In this document: positions 47,246-60,420 of the stretch, piece after piece
How positions within the stretch are numbered: the first letter of the stretch is position 1
How the letters are laid out: each line of letters opens with the position of its first letter
DNA from: Pyrrhosoma nymphula
Lineage: Eukaryota > Arthropoda > Insecta > Odonata > Coenagrionidae
Reading direction: 5' to 3'
DNA length: 64,000 nucleotides
Assembly (NCBI GenBank): GCA_963573305.1
Contig: OY754327.1
Coordinates: 59,140,244-59,204,243, forward strand
The notes under the pieces: model-generated
The model's input: the letters and a program-made list of their open reading frames with translations, nothing else
The model's database searches: none
Told to the model about the DNA's origin: nothing
Made by a program: the position numbers and the translations under genes

Positions 47246-50200
47246 ATTACTGGCACAAATGTTAGCTACCCTCCGCCCACATCCATCTCCGCAGGAACTA
47301 ATTCATGAGAGAGGGAGAGAGAGATAGAAGGGATAGCCGCCATACATCGCACCTTCCTCTTTCCATCCCGAAACCGGAAGAATCCTCGAAAAAATATAAT
47401 AGCCCCTCCAAACCACGAATCCCATAATATGTTCCGACAAACAATTTCCTTTCGTTTTCCCGCAGGGACGGGTCCTTCTGGCCACTCACATGCGGAAGAA
47501 CATGTTCTGATTGCCGATCTTTTATCGTACTCATACAGGTCCAACGATTTGGGTGGATATTGATCAAAGGTATCGACTGAACGATTGACCAATTCCAATG
47601 TAATTGGAACTCTATTCTGGAATCTCCTCAGAATTACTACCTTGAGTAGTCAGGAGAATAAATAAGAAAACAGCAACGCTAGCAATTTATTTACCATTAC
47701 TCACTCATAATTTCCATCACCAAGACTCCTCTTGCATTAAAAATGAAATTTTACAACCTTTTCCCTCCTCCTGAACCCAGAAGGAGAAATTCTCTAAGGA
47801 GTAGAAATAACGCGATCACAAGGTGAAGTGTAAACGTATCAGGAGGTAGAAATCAGTTATCCTTTTAGCCAACACTTGCATCTATATGTAAATATAACAC
47901 CTTTCTTCATGTCACCTCATCGCGATAGAGTAGCGATTACTGTAATTCGTTGACCATTTAGAATCTCCTGGCAGTTACTTCCACTCACGATTACGGGCTG
48001 AGGGAGAAGCATCTTTTGAAAAGTTTCGAGTCTGGTCCGAAGAAGAAGATCGAGTGTTGGGTGAAGGCTACCCAAGGACGTTGAACAAGATGGGAGGATG
48101 ATTAAGCCAAGATATGTTCATTCCTCACTCCCTCTTCTTTGCCCTCACCCTCCCAGGCATGCAGGACCCACCTGCTGGTTCAAGTTTCCTCAAACGAGTC
48201 CATGACCTTAAAGGCCCCGAACTCACACACCGACAACATCTTGTAACGGATCGCAACCTTCGGAGTCAAAACATCCTTCATTGGCATCATAATAAGATCG
48301 TTTACACTATCCGTAACTGTCAGGCCGTTGTCAGGAATCGCTGCGAAAAATATCCGAACGCAACTGATAAGAGAGTCATGGGCGAGGTGAGGGTGATGAC
48401 GCACACTCTGAATAAGCGTTGACGGTTGAGCCATCTTCATGAACGTCCCTCGCGTCACGCACCCTTTTCGTAAAATGTCTGTCAGTGTCAGATTGATGAT
48501 AGGTTCATCCAATGAGCAGAACGATAATTTGAAAGCCCCTTCCCTCGCCACGATAGCACCGACAATGAGTATAAAAAAACAACTGGACAACACGTCATTA
48601 GAGTTTTTGTTGGTCTCCATAACCGTAAGGGAATGCCTCAGGAGTCACTTTGAGGAATACTTTAACTTCAAACATGTTAATTAAGAGACTTGGTTCTACT
48701 TCATACTTATAATTAAAAAAACGAAAAGTTCCATAACCGATTCCTAAAATTATTTCATCTTTCATCTATTACAAAAATGAAGGACCACGCACCATATTAG
48801 CAGTAATTAATAAATGTCTTCACGCCACACGATACACGAAATATTCACACGAGATGATGCAGCATACATTGAAATATACAATTGTATTAATGAAATGAAA
48901 CTGCTAAAGTAAAGGTCTACCAAACCTTAACTATCGGGCATGGTAAGAGTACCAATCTAAATTTTATGAGTATTTGGCGAGGCAAAGTTTCGATTACAAC
49001 AAGAAAAACCTCTTTAAATAGAGGTCTCATGAAAATCCATCACTTCAGGTAAATATAAAGCGGTTAAGTACAGCGATGGCCAGGCATACGTTTGTTATCT
49101 ACAAGGAAATAATTTTTACGGGGAAAATGCCATGGTCACACTAAATAAAAAACTTTGTTTTACTCTAGCTCGTTCTGTAATCACATTAACCAAAGAGGAA
49201 ACGCAGAAAACAATGCCGAGATGAAAGAGAAATGGCCCGCAGCAAAAAACAAAGATTAATCCTTTTACCGCTCGATTTAGAGACAAGGAAAAACACGCGA
49301 TATTCAAAATATATTTAATTTTTTAACGTGCAATTAATATAGTCACGCTATTAACTGACACTTAAAAATACCAACAAATGAATAAACCTTTAAAATTAGG
49401 GCACGGACTGGTCCTTAATATGGCTTCAATTTAATGCTCAGAGGACTGGTGGGTCATCCATCGACGGCTGCTAATCTGGGAATACCTCCTGATTCAGCTA
49501 TTGCACTGCTCTCAATTTTTCTCTAAAGACCAAACAAACAGCTCGAATAATACAGGAGACAAGCAGCCATTCATCCAAAGGGCATAGTCTGAAGGTCTGA
49601 AAAACCGCATGGCACAGAATGGTCCCAGCAAATGGCCCTAAGGGTGATTTCTCACGCGGACAGATAAGAAACGGGTCTTAAATATTCCATCAATTACATG
49701 TAAGTTAAAATTTCGCACTACCCTAACTTTGCTTTTCAAATTATGCTCAACCTGGAGCTAAGGAGAGATGAGCACCGTCAAGTGAATGACGCCATACGTT
49801 TACTTGAAATACCGCAATGAATTTCGCTGAAACTATTTCCACAGCTGTTAAAATATTTTCTAAAGGCATCAAAATGTAATTGTGAAACTCAACCAGTTGC
49901 ATAGTATACTCCATTTAATTTTTTTTACTCAAATGGGAGAACAATGGCCTTAAAGATAAAAATTAACTCATTAATTTATTTAGTGAATTCGTGAGACCCC
50001 CAAAGCACTCATGGCCATACATTAAGCCAATTCCTCTTCTAATACGCTATTTCATGCGTACAAAAGACCGTTAGTTATGAGTTTCCAATCAAATTTTTTG
50101 AGAAAATAAAATGTGTCAGGATATCGAGAACACGCGGCATTAAGCAAATGATTCCACAAAAGGCGACCGGCTAATTATGGTGACTTATTGGCAACGTAAC

Positions 50201-50915
50201 AATGTTTTCGAGTAATATTCTGAGCTTCATTTGTGTGACGTGCAGAGAATTACTCAACCACAACACATCATCAGGTAAAATAATTCAAACCTCCATGCGA
50301 AGATTTCATTTTTAAACCGCTTAGTTCTAACGTCAGATATAGTTTCCTCTAAGCTTTACTCTGATTTCCTTAATAGCCTACTTCATTACCAATGGTGTTC
50401 AAGTGATCTTCACACACATACCTAAGAGGAGTCGTACAAAAAAGAAGCGTAAGTACAATTTCATGTGCCTGTCTTCACCCACAAAAGACAAATGATTACA
50501 AAACATGGAAGTATCCTAAAAGAAAAAGAAAACATACTGAGGCCAAATGAGTGCTATATTTAGAATTTAGACTTTCGAAGTCTATCATTTCCTAGAAGAA
50601 CCACCGGGTACGGTCTGAAGAAAGCCGCATCCAGTGGATTCTAAACAAGACAGCCTAAGAAGGGAAGGCAGGCTCCTCACTTCAGTCTCCACAATAACTT
50701 TCTCCAAAAAATCTATGAACCGTTAGAAGGAAGAAGATTGTTTTCCGACCTTGACTGAGCTACCTGTGTGCTGAGGTCATGGACGCGAGACCACCTTTAG
50801 TACGTTAGATATCATCGAATCTATTCTAAAGTTATACCAATGACGGAAACAAGCTTTTTCTATCTCAGAGTAATAAAAATAATCAAGAGGAGACTGCAAA
50901 TTGATATCAAGAGCG
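47245..50915. other. Mostly unique sequence, no recognised gene
   Basis: Apart from the antisense frame at 48,180-48,620, only short frames occur. No repeat ends or RNA boxes were found. Confidence 0.5.
48180..48620 (-). other. Unrecognised 146-codon open frame with hydrophobic N-terminus
   Basis: A minus-strand ATG frame of 146 residues lies in sequence that is GC-richer than its surroundings. Residues about 11-25 (LSSCFFILIVGAIVA) look like a signal peptide or membrane segment; the rest has no domain I recognise. Two plus-strand frames of 102 and 81 codons overlap, which weakens the coding case. No promoter, splice or repeat evidence supports it. It may be chance or a fragment of an unknown mobile element. 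Confidence 0.15.
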
Positions 50916-50919
50916 GTTG

Positions 50920-51175
50920 TAAGATTCGGGTTGGTGTGGTAGCTAGGGTAATTTATTTCCACCTTGAGGGCACGGGTTCGAATCCTGGCCGCAGTGCCGG
51001 AGATTTTTCTGTGGAATGCCCACCTTTACTTGAGTGGTTTGTGAAGAGCACTTAAATCTGTAGCACACTATCCGCCGGATGGAACGTTTAATTCTGGAAC
51101 CATTAGGCAGCTTTCGTTAAGAGTAGGCAAATTCTGACGTCCGGTTTCTCACCACCTTTCCTCCATGCTACATAT
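50920..51175 (+). repeat. tRNA-derived SINE
   Basis: The head has a box-A-like TGGTGTGGTAGCTAGGG (50,932-50,948) and a perfect box B GGTTCGAATCC (50,975-50,985), 27 bases apart. The body includes GCCGGATGGAACGTTTAATT (from 51,073) and TTCGTTAAGAGTAGGC (51,113-51,128). It ends with GACGTCCGGTTTCTCACC. The 3' half matches the SINE body at 13.75-13.86 kb on the opposite strand, so the two belong to one family. The tRNA-like part does not fold into a functional tRNA. Boundaries are approximate. Confidence 0.8.
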
Positions 51176-52555
51176 AATCCTTCGATAACCAACCAACCCA
51201 CCTGCTTTCAATGGCACAAACGAACTTAATCGTCGTATACCTAAATAACCAACAAACGAGTAGGGCACCGAAACAGGATTTTCATCAAAGGACTGCAGAC
51301 ATGAAGTGGTGAATCCCTTAAGCACGAATTTAGCCCTTGAAGTTATATCGGCCATTCAGTTTTCCTAGATTGCTGAGGAATATCTGCATTGCATTTAATG
51401 CAAAAAAATTTAATTGAAGAGATAACGAATTCATTGTATCGTCCGACAGTCGCTCTTGCGGGAAAGGGGTACAGAGAAAGGGGGAAAGAGGCACAGACTG
51501 ACAAATCACTAGCAATGCGTAGTATTTCCGAAAGTAAAAGAAACGTTGGATAGAAAAAAATAATAACCAATAAGAGGATACTTTATTACAGGCGCTTAAT
51601 CGATATAAAATGAGATGTATCGTCACATTATACTAAAATAGAATAACAAAGACGGAGGGATGTGTAGAGAATCGCTAAACATTCTCTCTCTACTAGAGAG
51701 GGGTACATTGCGTTACATGGCTTTAGTAGTAAGTGCACGAGATACAGGAAATTCCCCCAAATTCATTCATCTTCAAATTCCCCCAATCATTAAACATAAT
51801 CGAAAATCCAACTGAATACCAAGAGTGAAAAAAGGTGGCATATAATTACAGAGTAACACCTGGGATTCCATTCTGACCTCCCATTTCCGGTTGACTTGAT
51901 CGAGAAAAAGAAACTCACCAAAGCCCCGTAAATATTTCTAATTCTCGTTCGTTCAGGCAAATTCATTATGGTCTCTCAATCACACAGGTCCCAAAGGCCT
52001 TTCAAACTCTGATCCACGACCCCAGGCGGAATGACCAGGGAGGAAAACGAGGGTTTTGGTGGGGATCGACGCGGAACGGGTTAATTAAAGGCCGGGCGAT
52101 GTGAAAAATTCAGGAGCCAACGGGGAGGAGCAGGCATGGATGGAGACGCCCGCACAGGAACGAAGACTGGAGCAAAGGAAGGGAAGGCAAGGGAGATAGA
52201 AGGAACAGTGGGAAGGAGGTGCGAGCGATACAATGCCGAAGTATGGCTTTGCGATACTCGACTTTTAACATCGTTTTATGGCATTAATTATGCACCGATA
52301 AAAATGTATGCGTATCATATTCCCTGAATCATATATTACAAGATATCGGGTACATTACGATACCGAACGTTGCAATAAAATCGCAATCATGTCACATCTG
52401 ACGCTATTAAGTATCGAATAACCCTTACTGGGAGTTACTTATATGAAAATTTGTTCGCTTCATTGCACGTTTGGTCCAATCTATCACCTCACCTAGTTCA
52501 CTGAATAAATTTAAGGTCTAAATATGGTATTCAATAAGCATGAATTGGCAACTTC
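51176..52555. other. Unique sequence with a short GA-rich patch and AT-motif cluster
   Basis: GA-rich at about 52,120-52,230. At 52,273-52,304 the words GTTTTATGGC, TTAATTATGC and CGATAAAAATG lie close together, like the cluster at 12.83 kb. No gene was recognised. Confidence 0.4.
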
Positions 52556-52559
52556 CTAA

Positions 52560-53570
52560 TGTCATTCCATGCTCGGCTCATTGGATTCAGCCTCTGACTA
52601 CATCACAAAAGCTTATCGATCAAACCGTATATATTACGCTAATTACATTGTACACAAATCGCGAACTTTATCACTTTTATTATCGCATTCAGCACGTAAT
52701 ATTGTGCATCGCCTGTTATCGCCAGGCCACATATCGCACAACCAGGTGGCTCAATATTACAATGCTGTATCTCATATTGAATTTCGCAGATTATATACCG
52801 CAACACTGCACAGGCCTATGCTGGAGGGAGAGAGAAAGAAGAGAGTAATGGGGATGTGGATCGATAAAGGGAAGCCCGCGATTACTGATTACCATGGGAG
52901 CCGCGGGAGTGCAGGAGAGGCAAGAGGAGAAAGTCCGCTTCGGAAGGGGGAACTGGGAAGTTCGGAGGAGGTGAATTTAAACGGAAGGGAGGGAGATAGG
53001 GAATGGGTCCCTTCCACTCCATGCAGCCGACAGGGGTGTGCTTAGTGGTGGGGCTAAAAACGTCTTTTTCATTCAACCTTTTATTTCTTCAGGAAAAATA
53101 TTTTTAGCCAAAGAAAGTTTTTTTCGCACCTTGTTTACGCTTGACGTATCAGAAAAAAGTTTACATGAAATTAAACCAACATATACCTTACAGCTTATTT
53201 ACCAATGGAGAGTGTCATTTGCTTTTATGTTATTAGTAGAGGAATAAATCCGAGAAACACCGAATGTCATGGTTTCTGCTGAGGGATAATTCACCATCGA
53301 CTACTTGCTTGAAAAATATGTCGTTTTCTTGTTTCCTGTTCTTCTGGTGTTTCTATGCTTGAGTACGTCCTGTGGTGTTAACCTACACACATTAAGTTTG
53401 CGGATGATAGAGGGTATAACATAGGAGAATTTTGAATCTGCTGCAAAACGTTTCGTTTTGATTTTTTATCTCGTTTCCTCAGCATCTGAAAAAAGACCTT
53501 TCAATAAAAACATTTTCCGTTACATTTGATGGAAAAAAGTTATAAACTTTTTTTTCAAATCACCCATCAC
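52560..53570. other. Unique then GA-rich sequence, no gene recognised
   Basis: Overlapping plus-strand frames of 102 and 158 codons (52,540-53,045) run into GA-rich sequence. Neither resembles a known protein. From 53,050 the sequence is AT-rich. Confidence 0.45.
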
Positions 53571-53574
53571 CAGG

Positions 53575-54060
53575 CATGGCCGAAACCATTATACCCCCAA
53601 AACACACACCCGCTTTCCCTCATTCCTCAAAAAAATCACCGTCCACCTCCCTTCAACCTCCTGCCTCTTTTTCCCCACCCACCCCCATCTATCAGGGAGC
53701 GCACCATTACCCCTTTTTCGTGGGCGCGGGCCCCCCGTGGTGACTTAAATCCCCCGAGAGTTTGCGTCGCGCGGAAAATATAAGGAGGAAAGAAGGGACG
53801 CGATCAGATTCCTGGGGGAAGATACGGAGACGAAGGTGAATGCAAAAGTAAAGGAAGAAAAGGAGGGAGTAGTAGTAAGTGGGGCAAGTAAGTGGGAGGG
53901 TGGATGATTGATGTGGGAAGGGGGGAGAGAGAGAGATGGAAAACGAAAGGAGGTAGGGTACCCCCCCACGGAAGAACTTTATCACGGAAGGAATTAATGT
54001 CACGGGGGCCGATGTTGGATTAAAACATCCCCTCCCCCGCTCGAGGAGCCAAACAGATTA
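53575..54060. repeat. Pyrimidine-rich then purine-rich low-complexity block
   Basis: CT/C-rich on the plus strand at about 53,580-53,700, switching to GA-rich at 53,780-53,960. The frames here are composition artefacts. Confidence 0.55.
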
Positions 54061-56360
54061 AAGGAATATGAACGAACGAGAGGGTGGAACGGGAACAAGA
54101 GAAATTACCCGCGCCACCGGTTACCGAGAGGTCGCGCGATCCTACGGTGGCTCAAGACGGACCTCCTACGAATTATTATAGTCACAAATGACCACAGTAA
54201 ATCAGCGGTCCACTAAGTCGGTACTGAGGCTACGTAGAAAAAGATCCAAGTATTGCACATTTAGATGGTTTAATTGATTTGTACCGCCGGACATGTACGA
54301 ACGTACGCTTAGACACCATATCAATCCATTTCACCAAAAAAGTGAAAATTTACCTCGAGGATCTTGAAGTTGAAAATATCCACTCGCAAATCAGGAGATC
54401 AATAACATTTCGGGGTTTATTCGAGGCATTTCTTTTACGCTTATTCACTTGGCTTCTCGAGGAGACGCAATTAATATGCTCCAATTAAGCTGGAGAGGGG
54501 TTAATAATTCTGTCATAGACACAATTAATAATATAACATTTAAAAATCTCCGAGTCTATCTAAAGCTAGTACAATACGTCACTAATAAAGGAGTGAATAA
54601 GGAAATGTGTAAAAGAAACAGTGAAAATCCAATGAACTTGGGGCAATTAAGGACGAGATCCCATCAACGGTGAGGAAAATAACCTCCTATAAAGGCTAAA
54701 TCGGCTAAAGTTTGGATAATACGTCACTCTTAAATGACAGCTGAGAGAAAAATTAATTTTTTGGAAAAAGAAAAGGTAAAAAAGAGATTGATGCCGTAAT
54801 ATAAACGCCAGGGGAGAGAGGGATGAATCTTACGAAATGAATGAAAGATCCCACCCTTTGATTCATTAAGCAACCTAAAGGGATAGGGTGATTAATGCCC
54901 CCATCGAATAGAGTGATATTTGGGATACCACAGCTCTTCCTTCACGAGTATCCACCCACGGCTCACCGTTACTAAGGCCAAGCGAGAGGAGAGGTGAAGA
55001 TGGATGGAAGCGGACAGATATGTAAAATATGAGGAAGGAGTGGAATGTATAATGAAGAACACCCACATAGGAAGAACACGACTGCTAAGAATGCTCAACA
55101 TTAATTCCTCATAGTTTCAGTGGGGTACCTGAATGCAAATGTATATGCGTCTCTCGCAAACATGAATAATGGTATTTAAAAAGTGCATAACATTTTAAAG
55201 CCATGTGATCCAAAACGGCCTCTCAATTTAATTTTCGTCAACAAAGAGAATGGCTACTTAGCTCTACACGTATTCCAACAGGAAGGATCGAATAATATTT
55301 TCATTGCCTTCTATAAAAGATATTAAAAAAATATTAATTCCGAATAAGTAGGGAAAACTCAGCATGGAGAAGAGACGCAGTACTTACTGGCAGTGATACC
55401 GTTTTGTGACGTTAACCGCAGGACACTCTAAGACGGATTTTAACACATTATTTTCAGTAAGAAATATTTTCATTCAAAACATTGTTCGTGAACATTTTTC
55501 CTATATATTTAAGGACACGAGCTTCGTATGAAATTTATTTTTAAAAATACATGTTCCCCAACTGAAGAGAAGCGCGTAAAAAGGAGTAAGACGAGAAGGT
55601 GGAAAGGCGTTTGGGGAGGCTTTCGGTGCGCAGACGCAAGTTTTTGGGTGGATTAGATCCCAGATGGCTGATAGGAATAGAGGAAGAGAAGAGACCCTTC
55701 CGCATCGGTAGCACTTTAACAGTTCCACTAACAAAAGCAAGAGGGAGCAGCGGTTGAATCGTTGAGTTGGTACCAACCCGAGATGCCGAAGTCCGCCAAA
55801 CCACGTTCACTAATGGGCGATAGAAAAAAAAATATCCAGAGGTAGAAGGCATTGGGGATGGGGTTGAAAGGGGGAAGAATAGAGATGATTCGAGGAGGTA
55901 ATGATGATAAGGCAACTGTGGGAATCACAACGACGGCCAGAGAAAGGAAAAAGGAAAGAAAGAATGGACCCAAGCTACAAATTAATAGCATAGCAATCCA
56001 AGCAAATAAATGGTAGGTCCATAGACAGCCCTGCTATCAATTTCCCCTCTTTCGGGGAGTTTTCGCTAGCTTTTATTTTCACTTAACTGTGCGTTTGTGG
56101 AGGCGACTGGCAATGAGATAAATTGCGCAGTGAACAAAAATTGGGTAGCTTGGTAAGAGAAGCTTTACTTTGACAATGGAGGACGGGTGGAGGGAAACCT
56201 GGCGTCCGCATTATATTACTCTTTACGGAAGGCCCCGAAAAGTTCAAAGCCTAACGCCCGATCCGATGGACCGAGTAATGAACTCGAAAGTGTTCTCCAC
56301 AAAGTACCCGAGAAGAGGAGAGCCAGCATCCAGAATCATGCATTTTTACAATATCAAATG
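54060..56360. other. Mostly unique sequence, no gene seen
   Basis: A purine-rich patch lies at about 55,560-55,960. Minus-strand frames of 91, 124 and 87 residues overlap there. No domain or repeat ends were recognised. Confidence 0.5.
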
Positions 56361-56364
56361 CTTC

Positions 56365-56605
56365 TCATGACCATCGCAACTTTTGCTCCCTTCATGCTGC
56401 ATAAAATTCATATTATTCTCCTCCCTCTTCCTCGTTTACCCAGAATTCTTATCTTAATCACCCACTTCAGCATGTCGTTACTCCTGCGCAAGTCCTCATT
56501 CCACTTTTTCCTATAACTCCTATCAGCTTCCTTTCCTCCCATACCATGTCTAGTAGTTCCACATTTGTTTACCTTTACACCCAACGTACTCTTTACAGTC
56601 ATCTC
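56365..56605 (-). mobile_element. RTE-like retrotransposon, decayed 3' end
   Basis: On the minus strand one frame gives NVELLDMVWEERKLIGVI. After a shift another gives NDMLKWVIKIRILGKRGRGR (compare GMLKxVIEGRIxGKRGRGR), followed by pieces of a MKxGxxYAxMK-like end. The order and spacing match the family in this window. At least one frameshift and several stops are present. Confidence 0.65.
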
Positions 56606-56609
56606 CACT

Positions 56610-58645
56610 CCACGAGGTAGGAACATTTGCGAAAGCTAGAACTGAGCCACGAAATGGTGCGTGACTCAAGTGGCCTGCCTTTGGCGTGAAATCAGATTTT
56701 AGGAAAGCAGGAGAGACCTTCACTTGCGAGAGTTAACACAAAGTAAAACGTCACCGCCGGATGAAAATTACTAGATAAGATATTTAAAACGCTCCGTCGC
56801 CGACATTCTGAGAACTTACGTTTCAAAACAGGCAGCACATTATCAGCTGACACAGATTTCACGCCGGAAATACCGTGAACACCATTACGTTCATATAGTC
56901 TACGGTTACACTGCGAGTGCAGTAAGAGCCAAAAGAATGGGCATAGCAGAAAAAATGTACGAATATACTTAAATCTACTCACGCCTTGAAATGAGATCGC
57001 CGTACGAAATCACGACGCTTCAATGCATTTAGTATGTATGTACAAAGTCGAAACGACGCTGCACATCTACCTCATACGGGATAGGAGAAAAATTAACTCA
57101 AAGCGGCGGGTCAAGAGAAGCAAGAGTGGAACGACTAGAGAGGTGCGAGAAATAAATGGTAACAGAATAGGGATAATGGGACATACACCAAAAATAACCA
57201 AGTGCGGAACTGCAAGCGTTAAATTCCAGCAAAAAGACGCATAAAATAGCAGTAACCGAATCAAACATTTGACAACTCAGGAGATGAAAACAAAAGGAAA
57301 GTACCTATATCTGAAGTACTTAATTAATATCTGGATCAACAGCACCAAATAATTACATATACTATTCAAGGTTTCACCAAGAACCGACCTTAGAGGACTG
57401 AGACTAATTGTAAGTAGAATAAGCCGGCAGAAAATCATGATTAACTTTGGTCCTTAATTATTTCTTTACAACAAGCTCTTTATGAGCTGGTTGTTCGGCC
57501 GCACATAGTTATTAATGTTATCAAATGAATAGCTATGCCAATCGTAAGATTCTTTATTACCATGCTGAGAGATTTGGCAATTTCAAGAGTGACAGCTTCG
57601 ATTTCAACTGCTTTCCTTGTTTCAAGGAAATTAACCACATAAAAACACGTTCTGATGAAAAGTTCCAACGATCACACTCAAGAAAAAGGCGACATAATTA
57701 GAAAACAAATTTAACAAAGCCAAGGGACTTTATAGGGTATGAAGGTATAATGTGTCCATGGAGAGTGGAATAAACATAAAGTTCGTAAAAAAAAATTAGC
57801 ATAGCAATCTCGGTTTATCTTGACGCTATTAACAAGGTCATTAATGCCAGGAAATAATATGGACAATATTATGATTAATTCCACGTGGGAGTAATAATTT
57901 GGAATAAATTAATGATAGCAGGCGTATAACAGCTGCTGAAGAAACTGAGAATTCATTAAAATCCTCGGCCTTACGAAGAAATCAAGAAATGAACCTTGCA
58001 AACAAAAGGAGCAGGGTTTCTCTTCCACAGGAGAGGTTAGTGCATGCGCGACCTTCTAGGTCATATCTTTAATCGTTACAATATAGCTCAGTGACCTTAT
58101 CTACGATATATGGTGGCATTCGGAGCATTTATCTCGTTCTTCGAGAGAAAGAATGGAAATCGACCCTGTGAAACAAGGATGACGAAGCGAATGGAAGGTA
58201 CGACATAAGAGTCGCTTTGAGCCATCGTTCCCATGAAATCGGGTCCCTTAATCACTACGGACGACGTCACAACCACTGAGACCCCGTCGCCCACAGAGCA
58301 CACGCGAGCGTTGGCACGCAAAAACCCAGCTGTCGACCGACAAAGTGGCCAAATATTTGAAGGGGAGTTGGCGGAACAACGGTCGGCTCTTAACTAGGCT
58401 CTCACAAGCAGATAGCGAGTTTGGTTCCCACGAAGAGGACCACGCATGGAGTACCATATACGATGGAAAGGTCACTTTCCCAACTGAATTTTATTTTACA
58501 TTTCAACAAAATAAAGGTGCTCCAATTGAAAATCAAAGGCTCGGAGAAACTTGACAGATAAGATGATCATTATTACCAGCAGTATTAATGATTATTAGCA
58601 TATGTTAATTCTACATCGATTTAGAAGGAACTTTCAAAGGAACAT
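56610..58645. other. AT-rich unique sequence, no gene seen
   Basis: Frames of 96 residues or less, unrecognised. No repeat ends or RNA genes were found. Confidence 0.6.
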
Positions 58646-58649
58646 TTTT

Positions 58650-58895
58650 ACTTCGCTTTTCCACCTGTAAACTTCTATTCCTCAACTTATTTTTCCTTCA
58701 GCATATTCTTCCATTTCACTTCATCCCGTCCTATGCCCTGACCTTTTCTTTCCTCATCTCGCCTCTCATAACATTCTAACCTAAAGAAAGGCCTTCAGCA
58801 TCTACCCGCCTTTCATCACTTGTCTCATCTATAGCTCCTCCATCAACTTTCTTCCTCCCCCAAACCCTACCAAGAACCTATTCGTTCCCCTTCCT
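58650..58895 (-). mobile_element. RTE-like retrotransposon, heavily decayed 3' end
   Basis: Combining frames on the minus strand gives NEEVLGRVWG, RKLMEEL, MRQVMKGG, MLKAFL and a later WKRICx/GRICRK-like end. This is the residue order of the RTE tail (NEEVLxRVGEERKLLEEL...MLKAVLEGR). Multiple stops and shifts make it an old copy. On the plus strand it appears as a pyrimidine-rich stretch. Confidence 0.5.
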
Positions 58896-58899
58896 TTAG

Positions 58900-60420
58900 A
58901 GAGAGTTTCATTTTTCAGCGGCGCAATTATCATACTCGTTTTCGATAAAATCATAGAAAGCAGGGTACAATGAATATAATTTTTTTCTGGTCGGAATCTC
59001 AGGGATACCTTTTATAATGCAAAATCCATTCGAAGATATTACGTGACGTTTTTCCTTCTTTTACAGCGATCTAAGTACAACTCTTATTAGAAAACAGACG
59101 TGTTGATCGAAGCTCACGGCCCAATTTAATTTGCTTTGGTACACAAAACGTTCGACTATGAGCGGCAACTTCGTCCCTTCCCTCAGCGAAAAATAATAAG
59201 CATCCCCCCTTATATCATGCAGAGGAAATTTCACGCGTTCGGACACCGCTGCGGGCTGCCTCGGGGATTAGACTGGAGGCGATACCTTGCCACCCCACTG
59301 ATCCATTCCACCCGTCATCACCACCACTCCCTTCTTCCGCAAGCGCTAATGGCGTCGCCTATTTTTTTTAGCGGCAGAATAATAATGGAGTTGAGGAGAC
59401 AGGCGCCAAAGTATTATTCCCTAACGAGAAGGAGGGTGAGGGAGGCGATTCTTAAGCGAATAAGCGGGAAGAAAAGAGCTGGCGAAGTTAATAAGGGGCG
59501 AAGACAGGCAGCCTGGGGAGGCGGCAAGCTTTGGAAGCGATCCATAAAAAACACTCCGGGTTAATGGAAGAGAAATAAAAAGTGATGAAAGCAGCAGTTC
59601 TCAGGGCTTAAGGAAAGGGGAGGGAGAATCTAAAAACAACAATGGTTATCGAGGAAGAGAAAGATAGGTTGACAGAAAAGTAATGGCGGATGAGATGGAT
59701 CGAGATCGGCGTAGAGGGAGAGGCCGAGGAGGCGAAGAAGAAAGCACAGATTGGTTTATGTACAAACACACACAATTCGCTGACTGGCAAAAGACAATCC
59801 ATCAAAACTCCTGTTTTTCCAACTCACATGAAAGCTAAGATTGAGGGGATTGAAAACTTAACATCTGATAGCATTGACGAACACTACTAGCATGAGAACA
59901 GATAAATTTTATTGCCAGTATCCAACTATGCCAAAAGATATGAAAAATAAACAAAAAAAATGTCCTCGTCATGTAAAGAGCTTGAGAGTAGAAATCAGAG
60001 AATATGGTAAAAAGAGAAACAAAGGAGAATCCGAGACAATCCATAATTCCATATCTTGCAACTCATTTGGATCCAAAGGGACAGAGGAAATAGAGGGAGA
60101 ACTGAAAACAGCTAGCAATGTGACCTTAATCGATGCTACTGCCATGAGAATTGACGAAAACCTTTCCAGAATTTAAAGAAAAAAAATGAAACATTTAACT
60201 ACTTCCCTCTCAATAATAGAATGAACTCGAAAAATTGAGGAAAAGAATACGATAATAAGAGAGAGTAAGAATATTCTCCTGCGACAATAAAAATATGAAG
60301 GGCTTGATAATATATACACACTTCGCACGGCATGCTACACATAATGATCCATTATGAAAAATATCACATGATAACGTTACGCGCCGTCGTTAAATTCCGC
60401 TGTCCGGTGAGTTGACTGCT
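58900..60420. other. Unique sequence with GA-rich patch
   Basis: A 142-codon plus-strand frame at 59,136-59,564 is basic and unrecognised. GA-rich at about 59,590-59,750. Nothing supports a gene. Confidence 0.45.

Noticed and set aside
50920..51000. Functional tRNA gene
   Set aside because: A and B boxes are present, but the acceptor and anticodon stems do not pair and a SINE body follows.
52540..53045. Two overlapping plus-strand frames of 102 and 158 codons
   Set aside because: They occupy different registers of the same bases and the longer runs into GA-rich low-complexity DNA.
59136..59564. 142-codon plus-strand frame, basic
   Set aside because: No domain, no repeat or transcript evidence; composition is mixed and changes along the frame.
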